Shown here: piece by piece, positions 32,931-45,229 of the stretch
Numbering within the stretch: position 1 is the stretch's first letter
Layout of the letters: each line of letters starts with the position of its first letter
Origin: Anagrus nilaparvatae
Taxonomy: Eukaryota > Arthropoda > Insecta > Hymenoptera > Mymaridae
Reading direction: 5' to 3'
Assembly: GCA_022575985.1 (NCBI GenBank)
Contig: JAKSXM010000272.1
Span: 806,001 to 870,000, forward strand
Length of the DNA stretch: 64,000 bases
The notes under the pieces: generated by a model
What the model was told of the DNA's origin: nothing
Databases searched by the model: none
What the model saw: only the letters and a program-made list of their open reading frames with translations
Position numbers and translations under genes: made by a program

Positions 32931-34980
32931 AAATATGGATACCAATTTAGCTCTGTTAATTTCAAATGCATTTAACCTTTCCTGTGTTTCGTAAATATTA
33001 CCACAAAACCACTTATTAGCAAATAAATTAGATTTATTTAATAACCGCGATTTTGTTTTAATAAGTAATTTAGATATGAATCGAGGAACATAACCCATAA
33101 CTGTAAGTAATTAATTTATACTTGAATATTTATTAATAATTTCCAAATCACCATATTTTGAAACAACAGAATTAATCTCATTAACATAACTACAAATATG
33201 CGAACTTATAGTATCAACTATTTCCAAATTGTTAGGTTCAGAAATAAATTGAAATGGTTCACTATTATCATTTATCCAATTTGGACCTTTCCACCATAAA
33301 TCAAAATTAATAAATTCATCAACAGATAAGCCACGTGATGCACAATCAGCGGGATTTTCCTTAAATTTTACGTGACGCCACTGAGCTTGAGGAACATAAT
33401 TATGAATTTTTGAACTTCTATTTCCAATATAAATTTTCCATTTAAATGGATGATCACGTAACCAATAAAGAACATCTTTAGAATCAGTCCATAAATGAAC
33501 AAAACATTCAGGAAAATCTAAATCAAATAAAAATTTTTTAACTAATCTTGCCAATAAAATGGCTGCACATAATTCTAATTTAGAAATTGTGAGAACTTTT
33601 TTGATTTGAGCAACTTTAGTTTTTGATTGTAAAACATTTACAAAAGTTTCACCATTACCATAAATTAATCTCAAATAAACTACCGCAGCACAAGCTGACT
33701 TGGAAGCATCTGCAAAGCCATGTAATTCTATTATGGGCACTCCCGAAGAAAAATTAAGCCAACGGTTAATTTTTATCGAATTAATTAAATGTAACTTACT
33801 ATACCATGATATCCAATCACTAACTAAGTAATCGGGTAATTGAGAGTCCCAAGTTAATTTATGCAACCATATTTTTTGCATAAATATTTTAGCAGTTATA
33901 ATTACTGGGGCAAGTAACCCAAGAGGATCAAAAAGTTTAGCAATATTTGCTAAAACTTGTCTTTTAGATAATTTTTTCCTTAATTCTTTAATATTAGATA
34001 AGTTTATTTGAAAAAAGAAAAAATCTTCTTTAGGATTCCATTTTAGACCTAATATACCTGAAGCAAAATTTTCATTCAATTCAGAATCTGAGAGAGCTCT
34101 ATCATTAACATCAATTGATTCTAAGATTTTTTGGTTATTAGATAAGTATTTATGAAGTTCAAAACCTCCTAGTTTACAAATAGATTTAAATTGATTTATT
34201 TTTGCTAATGTTTCTTCAATGGTATGTTCACCAGATATGGAATCATCCATATATACTTCATTATTTATAATATCAGCCCCTTGAGGATATTTTGATTTTT
34301 CATCTTCAGCCAGTTGTTTAAGACAACGAATGGCCAAATAAGGACTTGATACTAAACCATAAGTCCAGTATTAAGGACATAAATTTTAATAGGTTGAGAT
34401 TTATTTTCTCTCCAAATAATAGCTTGATAAAATTGATCATTAGGATGTATGAGTATTTGCCTGTACATTTGTTTAATATCACTAATGAACACAAATTTAT
34501 ATTTTCTCCACGAAATAATTAGACTGGTTAAGTCTTTGAGAAGATTTTCGCCTGTATAACAAACTTTATTTAAGGATAGACCGTTAGAAGTTTCTGATGA
34601 TCCATTAAAAACATTTCTATATTTAGTAGTAAGATGATCTTCCCTTAAAATACCATGCCAAGGAATAAAATATTTACAATTTAAAATTTCAGAAGAATTA
34701 ATTTCTCTCATATGACCTTTTTTTAAATAATCAATAAAGAATTCAATACACATATTATGAAGCCTTTTATCTTTATCAAATTTACATTCCATTGATTTAA
34801 AAATTTTAAGAGCACGTTCATATGAGCCAGGAAAAATAATTTTTGATTTGTCAATATTAAATGGCAAACATACCATAAATCTACCGTCAGAAGTCCTACA
34901 ATAAGTTTTTTGAAAAAACTCTTCATCAGTAAGAATTTTTTTATTCGGAATTCTTCTTGTTCCCAAAATTTTTGTAGCAA
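32930..34980 (-). pseudogene. pol: BEL/Pao reverse transcriptase and RNase H, broken
   Basis: The first part (34966-34352) has the RT fingers and palm region (FNGSSETSNGLSLN, ISDIKQMYRQILIHP). A frameshift near 34340 (expected YGLVSSPYLAIRCL) leads to the 408-codon frame 34337-33111. That frame has the catalytic NEVYMDDSISG (Y29-D32), LYKLGG-type thumb sequence, the RNase H-like segments LHGFADASKSACA near residue 207 and LWTDSKDVLYWLRDHP near 280, and NPADCASRGL near 320. It continues past a stop to about 32930 (FANKWFCGN) and then ends before integrase. No functional product is expected. Confidence 0.85.
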
Positions 34981-35016
34981 TGTATCAATTTTTATTTCAT
35001 CAGAAATATGATAAAC

Positions 35017-35463
35017 TTATATAGATTTTATATCTTTTACTGGAGTTCCCGTATCACCTGAAACTATCCAACCAAGTAAAGTTTTTTGAGCAATTGGCTC
35101 ATTATCTTTACCTTTTTCAACATCACTCTGAATTATTTTTGAATAAATAGAAGTCCCTAATAAAATATCTACACGATTATTGCATAAATATTCATGATCT
35201 GCCAATTTTAATTTTTCCAAATGAGTATAATGTATTTTAGATGTAACATTTGGAGCATAGTTCGAAACACGAGGTAAAACCAAAGCATCCAAATTGCAAA
35301 CAAAATTAGAATCAAAATTAGGACAAATATTTATATTAACGTATTTTTTATAAGTACAATTTTTATTTCCTCCCACACCAGAAATTGGTAAATCGATAGA
35401 TTTATACTTCAAATTCAAATTTTGACACAAAAATTCCGACACAAACGACGATTGAGAACATTA
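35017..35463 (-). pseudogene. BEL/Pao aspartic protease region, stop in active site
   Basis: The preceding frame ends ALID and a TAA (35461-35463) replaces the next codon, after which the same frame continues CSQSSFVSEFLCQNL. The protease family (DUF1758-like) normally has a Leu-(I/L)-Asp motif followed by Ser-Gln, so the stop sits within the active-site loop. Downstream, NNRVDILLGTSIYSKI and KTLLGWIVSG are typical of the family. The frame ends at 35017; a further frameshift leads to the RT. Confidence 0.75.
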
Positions 35464-36973
35464 ATCAATCAAGGCACGCACTGTAATAAAATAACCCTCA
35501 ACTTTAGAATAAACCTTAACAATGGCAGTAGCCAATAATACCGATTTAGAAAATGAACACAAATGAGTAACATGCTCTGATTGGTCAGAATTCTCCTCGT
35601 TTGTATCATCAATTGTTTGGTCATTTACATTAGCATTTTCAATTTCAGTAGTAATATGAGAAGAGGATTCACCATTTGATTTTTTTGCAATATGTAACGT
35701 AATATGGTGTTTACCATTACAAATTTTACAACGATTTTTTGATTGACACTTGAAAACTGTGTGTAAATATAAGCAATTTGTACAACGATTTTTATTTATT
35801 ACAAATTGTTTACGTTCTTCAACCGATTTATTTTTATACACATCGCAGTATGAAAATAAGTGAGATCCTTTACAAATTATACAGCCATTAGTGCTGTTTT
35901 CTGATTCAGGTTTACCTTCACCATGAATTTTACTTGAATTACTAACAATATTAAAAGAAGATGATTTATTTGATTTATTAAAATTTGAATTGCCAAAATT
36001 ATAATTATTATTTTTTTTATAAGAATCTTCTAAAGATTCCAAAATAATTATTTGTTTTTCAATAAATTTTTCCATTTCAGCAAAAGAATGGGGACCCTTA
36101 GAATTCGTCAAGGTACCTAAATATTTTTCCCATTGTTTACGAGTTTGAGGATCAAACAAATTTACAATATGAAATAAAAAAATCATCCCAATGTTTGGTT
36201 TCACGTTTAAGTAATGATAGTGCTTGAATGGGAGTTATTATACCAGTTAAAATACGTTTTAATTCAAATGAAGATTCCTTTTTCATAGGAGTCAAATTAA
36301 AAATTTTACTAAGATGAAAAGAAACTAGTCTCCTTTTATTATCATATTTATCAACAAGTTTTTGCCAAAAAATTTCAAAATTTTCACCTGTAATAGGATT
36401 TAATTTAACTAATTGTAAAGGTTCACCCTCTAAGCTGGTTATTAGATAATGTAATTTTGATACTTTAGATAAATTAATTTTATCACCAACTAGTGTACTG
36501 AATAAATCTTTAAAATGTTCCCATTGAGTTTAATCGCCTTTAAATTTAGGAACTGATATTCTGGGTAACCTTTCAGAATCCTCTGAACTTATAAAAGATT
36601 CATTACGCATTGTTGAATTGTGAGTAATATGAGTAGAATTTACGTTTTCAGAATGCTTAGCAATATATTCAGCAAATAAACTTTTATTTTTTAAATAATT
36701 TTGCTCTACTCTTGAAAAAAAATCCTGTTTAATATAATTTGTTTTTTTATAATTGGGTAATTTTAAAATTTCATAATAATTATTCTCATAATGTATCCAC
36801 AATTCGTTTAAATTTTCAAGTCTAGTTTTACAAGTGAAAATATTTTTTGCATCATCAGTTTCAAATTTATTGTATGAATTTTCTATTCTCTGAGAAAATA
36901 GAATCTTGCTCTTCGTATAGGGAATGATTAGCCATTTTTTATTAAATAAATCTATAGCAATTTCAAATATCAA
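35464..36973 (-). pseudogene. gag: BEL/Pao Gag with zinc knuckles, broken
   Basis: The N-terminal part (36973-36532) ends at a stop codon (36530-36532) in RVSVPKFKGD-like context. The frame continues through a DUF1759-like segment (LHYLITSLEGEP, NFEIFWQKLVDKY) to a run of seven T near 36178-36184, where one extra base shifts it. The next frame (36204-35464) has the BEL-type zinc knuckle series CIICKGSHLFSYC, CTNCLYLHTVFKC and CKICNGKHH at about residues 105-165. Gag would package element RNA. The protein cannot be made intact. Confidence 0.8.
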
Positions 36974-38394
36974 AATATCAAAATAATTTTAAAATTAAAA
37001 AATTGATTCAATTTCAATGATAATATTTTGAATTTTAATGTTAATAATTTTATTTCAACTAAACAAGTATTTAATCAAATATCAAACAATTAGAAAAAAA
37101 AAAAATTTTATGAAATTTTTATCAAAATTCAAATTTAAATCCAAATCTATGTTTTAATTAAACAAATATTAAATCAAATATCAAACAAATAGAATAATTT
37201 TATTAAATAATAACAAAATTTTTTTTTTTTAAATTTAAATTTAAATCCAAATTGATATTTCAATCAAACAAATAATAAATCAAATATCAAACAAATAGAC
37301 TAATTTTATTATAATTTAAATTAAAATTCAAATTCAATTTTGTTTTATTTTATTTAGAATTATTTTAATAAACAAACAATTATCATAGGGTTATTAATTG
37401 AATCAATTTGACATTAAGCAAAATATTGAGGGAAAGAATTAATATATAGTGCATTTATATTAATAAATATTGTAAACAAAATACCTTAAATAAATTAAAA
37501 CTATAACAGAATTATGATTCATTTAAATAAACAATATTATTGTTACGTGCTAAATGCACTAAAAAGGTTGATTTAATAGTTTTTTACCTAGAAGGTAAAC
37601 CTTCTAATAGTAAGGGCTTAAATTTGCTTAGAAATAATTCCTTTTATTTTGCTGGGTTATAAATACAGAAATTAACTTACCTTTTTAGGTATGTAATTAA
37701 TTGATGTTCAAATTCTGCTACTGATGCAAAGCGGAAAATAGCAGCAACATTTGAAGTTATTACAAGTGGTTTATACACTCAAAAAAAAAAGTAACTGAAT
37801 TTGTGATGTACAAATTTGTTTATTTAAAACATTTAGCAATTTTACACTGAGATTTATATAAAAATTTATTAACTTAATCACTTCTAGATTTATTTAAGAA
37901 TTTGAAAAATAATTTGATTCTGTATATATATGTTGACAAGAAAATTTAATCTTATTCATTTACTTATAATTTTAAATTTACAAGAAAAAAAAACCGATAA
38001 AAAGTCCGATCAAATAAATTTTAATTTTCAAAAATATTCTAAGTTAGAATATATAAAATAAAGTCAAAAATTGACAAGAAACGACCAGCACAGAGTCCAG
38101 GTCGAAAATGAGCAAAATTATTATATATACGAAAAAACTAAGTTCAAATATAATAATTTCAACAAAAAAAACTAAGTCAAAATAAAAAATATTAGCAAGA
38201 AACGACTGGCACGGAATCCAGGTCAAAAATGAGAAAAATCTTCTTTCCCCTAAGGTTTTCAGGGACTATTTAAATGAAATGCCGATATATCCATCCCTTT
38301 TCAGAGCATTAAATTCATAGGTAAATGAATTGATATTTTTTTGATAATCCCACGTAAAATTGGGGTTGACTTCTTAAAATTATATGTCAAGCAA
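36974..38394. repeat. Non-coding interval with two tandem repeats
   Basis: 37070-37330 has three copies (about 100-105 bp) built on AATCAAATATCAAACAAATA. 38060-38225 has two copies (about 125 bp) with CAAGAAACGAC(C/T)(A/G)GCAC and CCAGGTC(G/A)AAAATGAG. The rest may include the leader or 5' LTR of the BEL/Pao copy, but I could not define LTR ends or a primer-binding site. Confidence 0.5.
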
Positions 38395-39479
38395 TAAATT
38401 TCTTATCCCATTCCGCATCAATCCAGAGATTTTGGAGCATTAATCCAGAATATAGGTATACTTCGTGTTTGAAAACCAGATTTAACTAAATTTACTGATT
38501 TGAAACTAGAAATAAGCAAAACTCTGTTTTAAAAATTAATTATCAGATAAGATATATTGAGTAAAGACAATATTTCCAGATATCAATCCTTTCAGAGAAA
38601 AAAATGAGGTAGTACCATCACAAGATGATAAAAAATACTGATGTTTTTTTTATTTTGTTATGTAAAAAATTTTCAGAAATTAAGTGTTAGATCCAAGAAA
38701 TTGAGCAGGGCTGAAATTAGTACAATTTAATTAGAAATATGATTTTAAGGCTCGTTATTTTATAATAACAATGAAAATGGTCTATTCCCGAAGTTAGAGA
38801 TCTTATTATTTGAAAAATTTTCATTTTATTAAATTACTAAAATTATATTTATTGAAAGTTCAAACCACTTTTTTTCAATCAATTATTGTTTATTAAAAAT
38901 AAATATACACAAATATAAAAATAAATTTACACAATTTTCAGATAAATAAAATGATTGAAAAGTCGATAAAAAAATTTTTCAATAACTTTTTATAATAAAA
39001 TTTCTGATATTATTAGTATTTAAATGTATACCACGATTATAGTACGGTTTAGTAAAACAATAAAATGTAAATTTTTCAGCTATTAAGGTCTCTAAGATAA
39101 TGAATAGAATAGAATAGACCATTTTCATCAATTAATCATTATTAAAATATATCAAGCATTAAAATGATGTTTCGACCCCTTAAGGTCAGAAAATATCGAC
39201 CTAATCTGATTAAAAAAATAAATAAATAAATAGATTTAAAAAAACCATATTATATTTTTAAATTTTTAAAACAGTTTTTCAAGGGAAGTTTTTGAGAAGC
39301 CATTTTGCTTCTAAATTTCAGTATAGGTTGAGTTAGTTATAAAATATCTCTAACACCCTCATTTTAAGTGAATAGGAATTCTAGAAAATGGACGCCTGCA
39401 TTTCTAGACTTATCAATTAGAAGCTTGAGGCGACCAATAAGACGCCTCAACCAATTCGAAAAATATAACAAAAAACTTT

Positions 39480-39850
39480 TCGTCAAGCCTTACACAAGCG
39501 TAACCTAAGCAAGTAGGCTATAATAAAAAAAACGACACGTCAAGCCTTACACAAGCGTAACCTAAGCAAGTAGGCTATAATAAAAAAAAAAACGACACGT
39601 CAAGCCTTACACTAGCGTAACCTAAAGAAGTAGGCGATAATAAAAAATGTCACGTCAAGCCTTACACTAGCGTAACCTAGGCTATAATAAAAAAACGCCT
39701 ACTTCCTTAGGTTACACTAGTGTAAGGCTTGACGTGTCGTTTTTTTTTTATTATAGCCTACTTGCTTAGGTTACGCTTGTGTAAGGCTTCACGTGTCGTT
39801 TTTTTTATTATAGCCTACTTGCTTAGGTTACGCTTGTGTAAGGCTTGACG
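39480..39850. repeat. Mirrored 58-bp tandem repeats at the centre of palindrome E
   Basis: Four direct copies on the left side (near 39482, 39537, 39598, 39652) and three inverted copies on the right, each with GTCAAGCCTTACAC and AGCGTAACCTAA and a TATAATAAAAAA tail. Confidence 0.85.
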
Positions 39851-40355
39851 AAAAGTTTTTTGTTATATTTTTCAAATTGGTTGAGGCCTCTTATTGTTCG
39901 CCTCAAGCGTCTAATTGATAAGTCTAGAAATGCAAAATGAAAAGCAAAATGGCTTCTCAAAAACTTTCCTTGAAAAACTGTTTTAAAAATTTAAAAATAT
40001 AATATGGTTTTTTTAAATCTATTTATTTATTTTTTTTTTAATCAGATTAGGTCGATATTTGCTGACCTTAAGGGGTCGAAACATCATTTTAATGCTTGAT
40101 ATATTTTAATAATGATTAATTGATGAAAATGGTCTATTCTATTCTATTCATTATCTTAGAGACCTTAATAGCTGAAAAATTTACATTTTATTGTATTACT
40201 AAACCGTATTATAATCGTGGTATACATTTAAATACTCACATAGTAATAATATCAGAAATTTTATTATAAAAAATTATTGAAAAATTTTTTTATCGACTTT
40301 TCAATCATTTTATTTATCTGAAAATTGTGTAAATTTATTTTTATATTTGTGTATA

Positions 40356-40632
40356 TGTTGGAGTCCAGTTAGTGGCGCTCTCTATTGTCAATTATTTATT
40401 ACTATATGATATAGAAGAGGGAGTACTAGCGAAGTCAGTCGTTCATCAGACATTGTGCAGTGCACTTCTTATGTTATTGATTTATTATTGACGTGTTGTA
40501 TTTCGATTGATATTATTTTAAAATAAAATAGCAGATGTGTATTAAGAATAAAATAGATGTGTATTTAAATAAATGATTATATATTAATAATAAATTAGTG
40601 TTAACATTTATTATACATTAATAACTCCGATA
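40356..40632. mobile_element. Solo LTR with perfect 5-bp target duplication
   Basis: 277 bp starting TGTTGGAGTCC and ending AACTCCGATA interrupt the right arm of palindrome E. GTATA flanks it on both sides (40351-40355 and 40633-40637). The uninterrupted site is preserved in inverted form in the left arm near 38890-38930, which shows the exact empty site. Size, near-inverted termini, 5-bp duplication and several AATAAA-like motifs fit a solo LTR of a BEL/Pao or gypsy element. It is not similar to the other LTRs in this window. Confidence 0.75.
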
Positions 40633-41721
40633 GTATATTTATTTTTAATAAACACTAATTGATTGAAAAAAAGTGGTTTGAACTTTCAATAAATATAATT
40701 TTAGTAATTTAATAAAATGAACATTTTTTAAATAATAAGATCTCTAACTTCGGGAATAGACCATTTTCATTGTTATTATAAAATAACGAGCCTTAAAATC
40801 ATATTTCTAATTAAATTGTACTAATTTCAGCCCTGCTCAATTTCTTGGTTCTAACACTTAATTTCTGAAAATTTTTTACATAACAAAATAAAAAAAACAT
40901 CAGTATTTTTTATCATTTTGTGATGGTACTACCTCATTTTTTTCTCTGAAAGGATTGATATCTGGAAATATTATCTTTACTCAATATATCTTATCTGATA
41001 ATTAATTTATGAAACATTTTTTTGCATTAAAACTTACAAAAAAAAACCATAATTTTTGTTCTTTTTGTATGCAGTACCAAATTTTTTTATTTGGAAGTAC
41101 TAATTTTAGAAATATCGTTTTTACTCTATTTTTTGTATCCGATAATTTTTTTTTTAATTTTTTTGTCAAAATTTTTTGCACTGTAAAAGAAAAAAATCAC
41201 CAAAAATGTTTTTATTTTGAAGCACTAATTTTAGGAATATCGTTTTTAACATATGTCTCGGATTAGACTTAAATTTAAAAAATTTTCTTTTTCAACTTTT
41301 TTTGCATCAACAAATATTTAAGAAAAAAAATATCAATTTCATTATTAAAATAAAAAAATAATTAATAAATTAAAAAAAAAAAAAAAAAATAAGTTCACTA
41401 TCGAATTCGATCCTGAACCTTTTCCTTAATATAACACGCGTTTTCCAATTCAACCACGAGAGCACTTGTAATTTATGAACAAAACTGCATATAAACTCGT
41501 CTTCCCGCTTATTCTTTACCCGATAAAATTTGTTTACATTATGCTATTATCAGAATTATTAATTTTCTAATAGTTTAAATTATTAATTTGATCTGAATTT
41601 CATTAATTTCTGGTTTTAGATCCAAAAGTTATTTCGTTATAATTTTTGAAATTCTATTTTCTTGTTATAAAACTAGAAATAATCAAAACTCTGGTTTATA
41701 AAACAGAGGAAATTATTTTTC

Positions 41722-41950
41722 TGGTTTTAAATCAAGAAATAAATTCACTCTTCTTTACCGGCTTATATCTTCTGGTTTTAAATCCAGAATATTGATTTTT
41801 TCTGGATTGTAAAACAGATTTTTACTTTTTTCTGGTTTTAAATCAAGAAATAAATTCACTCTTCTTTACCGGCTTATATCTTCTTGTTTTAAATTCAGAA
41901 TATTGATTTTTTCTGGTTTGTAAAACAGAGTTTTGCTTATTTCTAGTTTT
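41722..41950. repeat. About 105-bp tandem repeat, two copies
   Basis: CTGGTTTTAAATCAAGAAAT, CACTCTTCTTTACCGGCTTA and CCAGAATATTGATTTTTTCT repeat in order. Related shorter words (TCTGG, TTTTAAA, CAGAA) extend from 41600 to 42050. Confidence 0.75.
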
Positions 41951-42387
41951 AAAACAAGAAAATCATTACCGCATATCTGAAATATTCAATTTTCTGGATT
42001 GAAATCAAGAAAATATAGTATAGTATAGTTTCAAATCCTGAAAGACCCCTATATTCTGGATTAATGCTCCAAAATCTCTGGATTGTGCGGAGTGGGATAC
42101 TTAATAAAAAGGTTTGATACGGCATCGAGTCTTTTATGTGCAGCTGTTCATATGATTAGAAAAAAAAATGATAATATGTTCAGGCCCATCTATGCATATA
42201 CATATAAACAAACACTTATATATATATATAATAATAATATATGTATCCACTAAAAGTAGCCGATACAAATAATAAAATCACGAGCATATGCACATTTTAT
42301 TTTGTATTTTGTTTTATTCTAGGACCCTTCTATTTATGCTAATTTATGAAAAAGAATATTCATGAGAAGTATAATGTCATCTGAAAT

Positions 42388-44598
42388 ATATATATGGGTG
42401 TATCCATTACTTTTCATACAAAAGTGAGCGCACGCATGTCACCGATTGGGCTCAAATTTTAAGATTATGTTTGGGGTTATAAAAGACTCACCTAGCCAAA
42501 TTTTTAGCCCTCTAGAACAATATGAGGCCAAGTTATGACCTCCAAAAGGTCCAAAAAATTACCTATTTTAGCCTATTTTCAAAATTTTGCCATTCCCTTA
42601 TTTTTCAGTAAAATTACTTCCTGTTGGTCGCATTTTTTTGGTATAAGCTTCAGAATTTACCAAAAAAATTTATAGACCTTTTTATTACGTAGATTTTATT
42701 TGGCGATAAAAAATGTTAGATGACTGAAATGAAAAAAAACAGGAATTTCAAATTGGTGCCAAATCTGGAAATCTTTATATAACTACTTCCGGTTAGTTGC
42801 AAAATTTTTTACTACTCAAGACCTTTCGAATGCGACCTACATAATTAAAAACGGCTTATTTTATCCGGATTTATGCGTATTTTAGTTTGGTCGTTTTTCG
42901 GAAATTTTGATTTTTTTGCGTTTTCAAATTACTATAACTTTTTTCTATCATAACCAAAACGGCCAAAAATTTCAGAGAATATTCTTCAAACATTAATAAA
43001 TAATCTCTGAAATTTTGGTGGATGATATTGGCTTCTATCCGTTTTTATACATTCCCAAAAAAGCCTTATTCTTCACGTATTTTGTGTATTAAAGTGGACC
43101 TATTTTTGGACTTTGTGGAAAAACTTTGCTCCCCGGGTGTTTTTGTGAAGTTTTGGTCATAAAAAGTTCCCAGTTCCAAGGATTTTGCTTTCGCGTTGCA
43201 AAAACACGTGCTTGTAAGCACCTCAATTTTCCCATTTAAATAACATAGGAATTTTGACTTTTCAGCTTTCTAATTTTTTACAAAGCTTGCAGAATGTTTT
43301 GAAAAGCTACTAATCGATGGAAAGTACTATTTAAATATATAAAAAATGATACCCAACCTCAAGTAGCCAAAAAAAATATTTTTAAAACGATTTTATCGGT
43401 AATAAACGAAAAAAAAGTACTGCACTTAAATTACATGAAGCCATGGAGTACTTTTTTTCGAAAATGATACCCAACCTCAAGTAGCCAAAAAAAATATTTT
43501 TAAAACGATTTTATCGGTAATAAACGAAAAAAAAGTACTGCACTTAAATTACATGAAGCCATGGAGTACTTTTTTTCGTTTATTACCGGTAAAATCGTTT
43601 TAAAAATATTTTTTTTGGCTACTTGAGGTTGGGTATCATTTTTTATATATTTAAATAGTACTTTCCATCGATTAGTAGCTTTTCAAAACATTCTTCAAGC
43701 TTTGTAAAAAATTAGAAAGCTGAAAAGTCAAAATTCCTATGTTATTTAAATGGGAAAATTGAGGTGCTTACAAGCACGTGTTTTTGCAACGCAAAAGCAA
43801 AATCCTTGGAACTGGGAACTTTTTATGACCAAAACTTCACAAAAACACCCGGGGAGCAAAGTTTTTCCACAAAGTCCAAAAATAGGTCCACTTTAATACA
43901 CAAAATACGTGAAGAATAAGGCTTTTTTGGGAATGTATAAAAACGGATAGAAGCCAATATCATCCACCAAAATTTCAGAGATTATTTATTAATGTTTGAA
44001 GAATATTCTCTGAAATTTTTGGCCGTTTTGGTTATGATAGAAAAAAGTTATAGTAATTTGAAAACGCAAAAAAATCAAAATTTCCGAAAAACGACCAAAC
44101 TAAAATACGCATAAATCCGGATAAAATAAGCCGTTTTTAATTATTTAGGTCGCATTCGAAAGGTCTTGAGTAGTAAAAAATTTTGCGACTAACCGGAAGT
44201 AGTTATATAAAGATTTCCAGATTTGGCACCAATTTGAAATTCCTGTTTTTTTTCATTTCAGTCATCTAACATTTTTTATCGCCAAATAAAATCTACGTAA
44301 TAAAAAGGTCTATAAATTTTTTTGGTAAATTCTGAAGCTTATACCAAAAAAATGCGACCAACAGGAAGTAATTTTACTGAAAAATAAGGGAATGGCAAAA
44401 TTTTGAAAATAGGCTAAAATAGGTAATTTTTTGGACCTTTTGGAGGTCATAACTTGGCCTCATATTGTTCTAGAGGGCTAAAAATTTGGCTAGGTGAGTT
44501 TTTTATAACCCCAAACATAATCTAAAAATTTGAGCCCAATCGGTGACATGCGTGCGCCCACTTTTGTATGAAAAGTAATGGATACACCCATATATATA
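42388..44598. mobile_element. Large palindrome F, near-perfect arms
   Basis: Arms of about 1.0-1.15 kb are almost identical when inverted, around a 35-bp centre at 43530-43567. A segment of about 118 bp near the centre (ACCCAACCTCAAGTAGCC and TTTATCGGTAATAAACGA) is tandemly duplicated in the left arm only (43350-43580). Outer ends are TGGGTGTATCCATTAC and its complement, bordered by TA on both sides. No open frame of note. The high arm identity implies a young insertion or ongoing arm homogenisation. Confidence 0.85.
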
Positions 44599-44980
44599 AC
44601 AGTAAAGAAACAAAATTATATAATAAAAGGGTCAACAAAATATTATTTAAGAAAGAATTTTAACGTTTTGTTTTGAAAAAATATTCTTCTCTTTTTTATC
44701 ATTTTTACAAAAAATTTTTGTATAATAATGCATGATGCCGTAACATTATAATTAATTATGAATTAAAACAAATAGACAATAATAATTAATCATTTAAATT
44801 AAATCAAATAGGTAATAAATCATAAAACTGTATATAATAAATATCCAGTATTATTTGTTTACTGTTCAACAATAAGCACTATTAATATCAGTAAAAAAGA
44901 TAATAGATATTTGCCAAGATCAATTTTAATTAAATATATCCCTATTAATAAATTAATTAATTTTTTAAATAATATCAAAT
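44599..44980. other. AT-rich interval without recognised features
   Basis: Separates palindrome F from the LINE tail. Nothing identified. Confidence 0.5.
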
Positions 44981-45229
44981 AAGATAATAATAATAATAAT
45001 AATAATCTTTATTTTGAAAAACAAAAATAGTACATTCTTTCAATATATTACAATAAACAAGTAAACATTTAAATTTTTTGATTTATAAAATAATATAATA
45101 TATAATATAATGGCAAAATTGATGATAATTAAATGAGTCAATAGATTAGTGCGTCAATAGGTGAATATGCGTCAATATGAAGTCAAAGAAAAAAAAATAG
45201 AAAAAATATATAAATCTGCTGTCAACCTG

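Larger units (their letters stand above)
32930..36973 (-). mobile_element. BEL/Pao LTR retrotransposon, truncated and decayed
   Basis: On the minus strand a gag, protease, reverse transcriptase and RNase H succession of BEL/Pao type runs from 36973 to about 32930 and then stops at a poly(A)/AT junction before any integrase. No LTR pair could be identified. The copy carries at least two nonsense codons and three frameshifts. Confidence 0.85.
38395..42105. mobile_element. Large palindrome E with inserted solo LTR
   Basis: The outer ends ATCCCATTCCGCA (38407) and TGCGGAGTGGGAT (42085) and the adjacent TCCAGAGATTTTGGAGCATT are inverted. The paired sequence runs from about 38460 to 39690 on the left and from 39695 to about 41010 on the right. 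The centre (39480-39850) is a block of direct repeats of about 58 bp (CGTCAAGCCTTACAC(A/T)AGCG) that is mirrored, giving almost no loop. The right arm has two additions absent from the left: a solo LTR (40356-40632) and about 1 kb of repeats at 41010-42000. No protein-coding content. Confidence 0.8.

Noticed and set aside
37540..38050. Possible 5' LTR for the BEL/Pao copy
   Set aside because: No consistent TG...CA ends, primer-binding site or second copy could be found.
41394..41466. tRNA-like sequence on the minus strand with A-box and B-box-like words and a following T-run
   Set aside because: TGGTTGAATTGG fits an A box and GGATCGAATTC fits a B box loosely, with plausible spacing, but no acceptor, D, anticodon or T stems form. 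At most it is a decayed tRNA pseudogene or SINE head.
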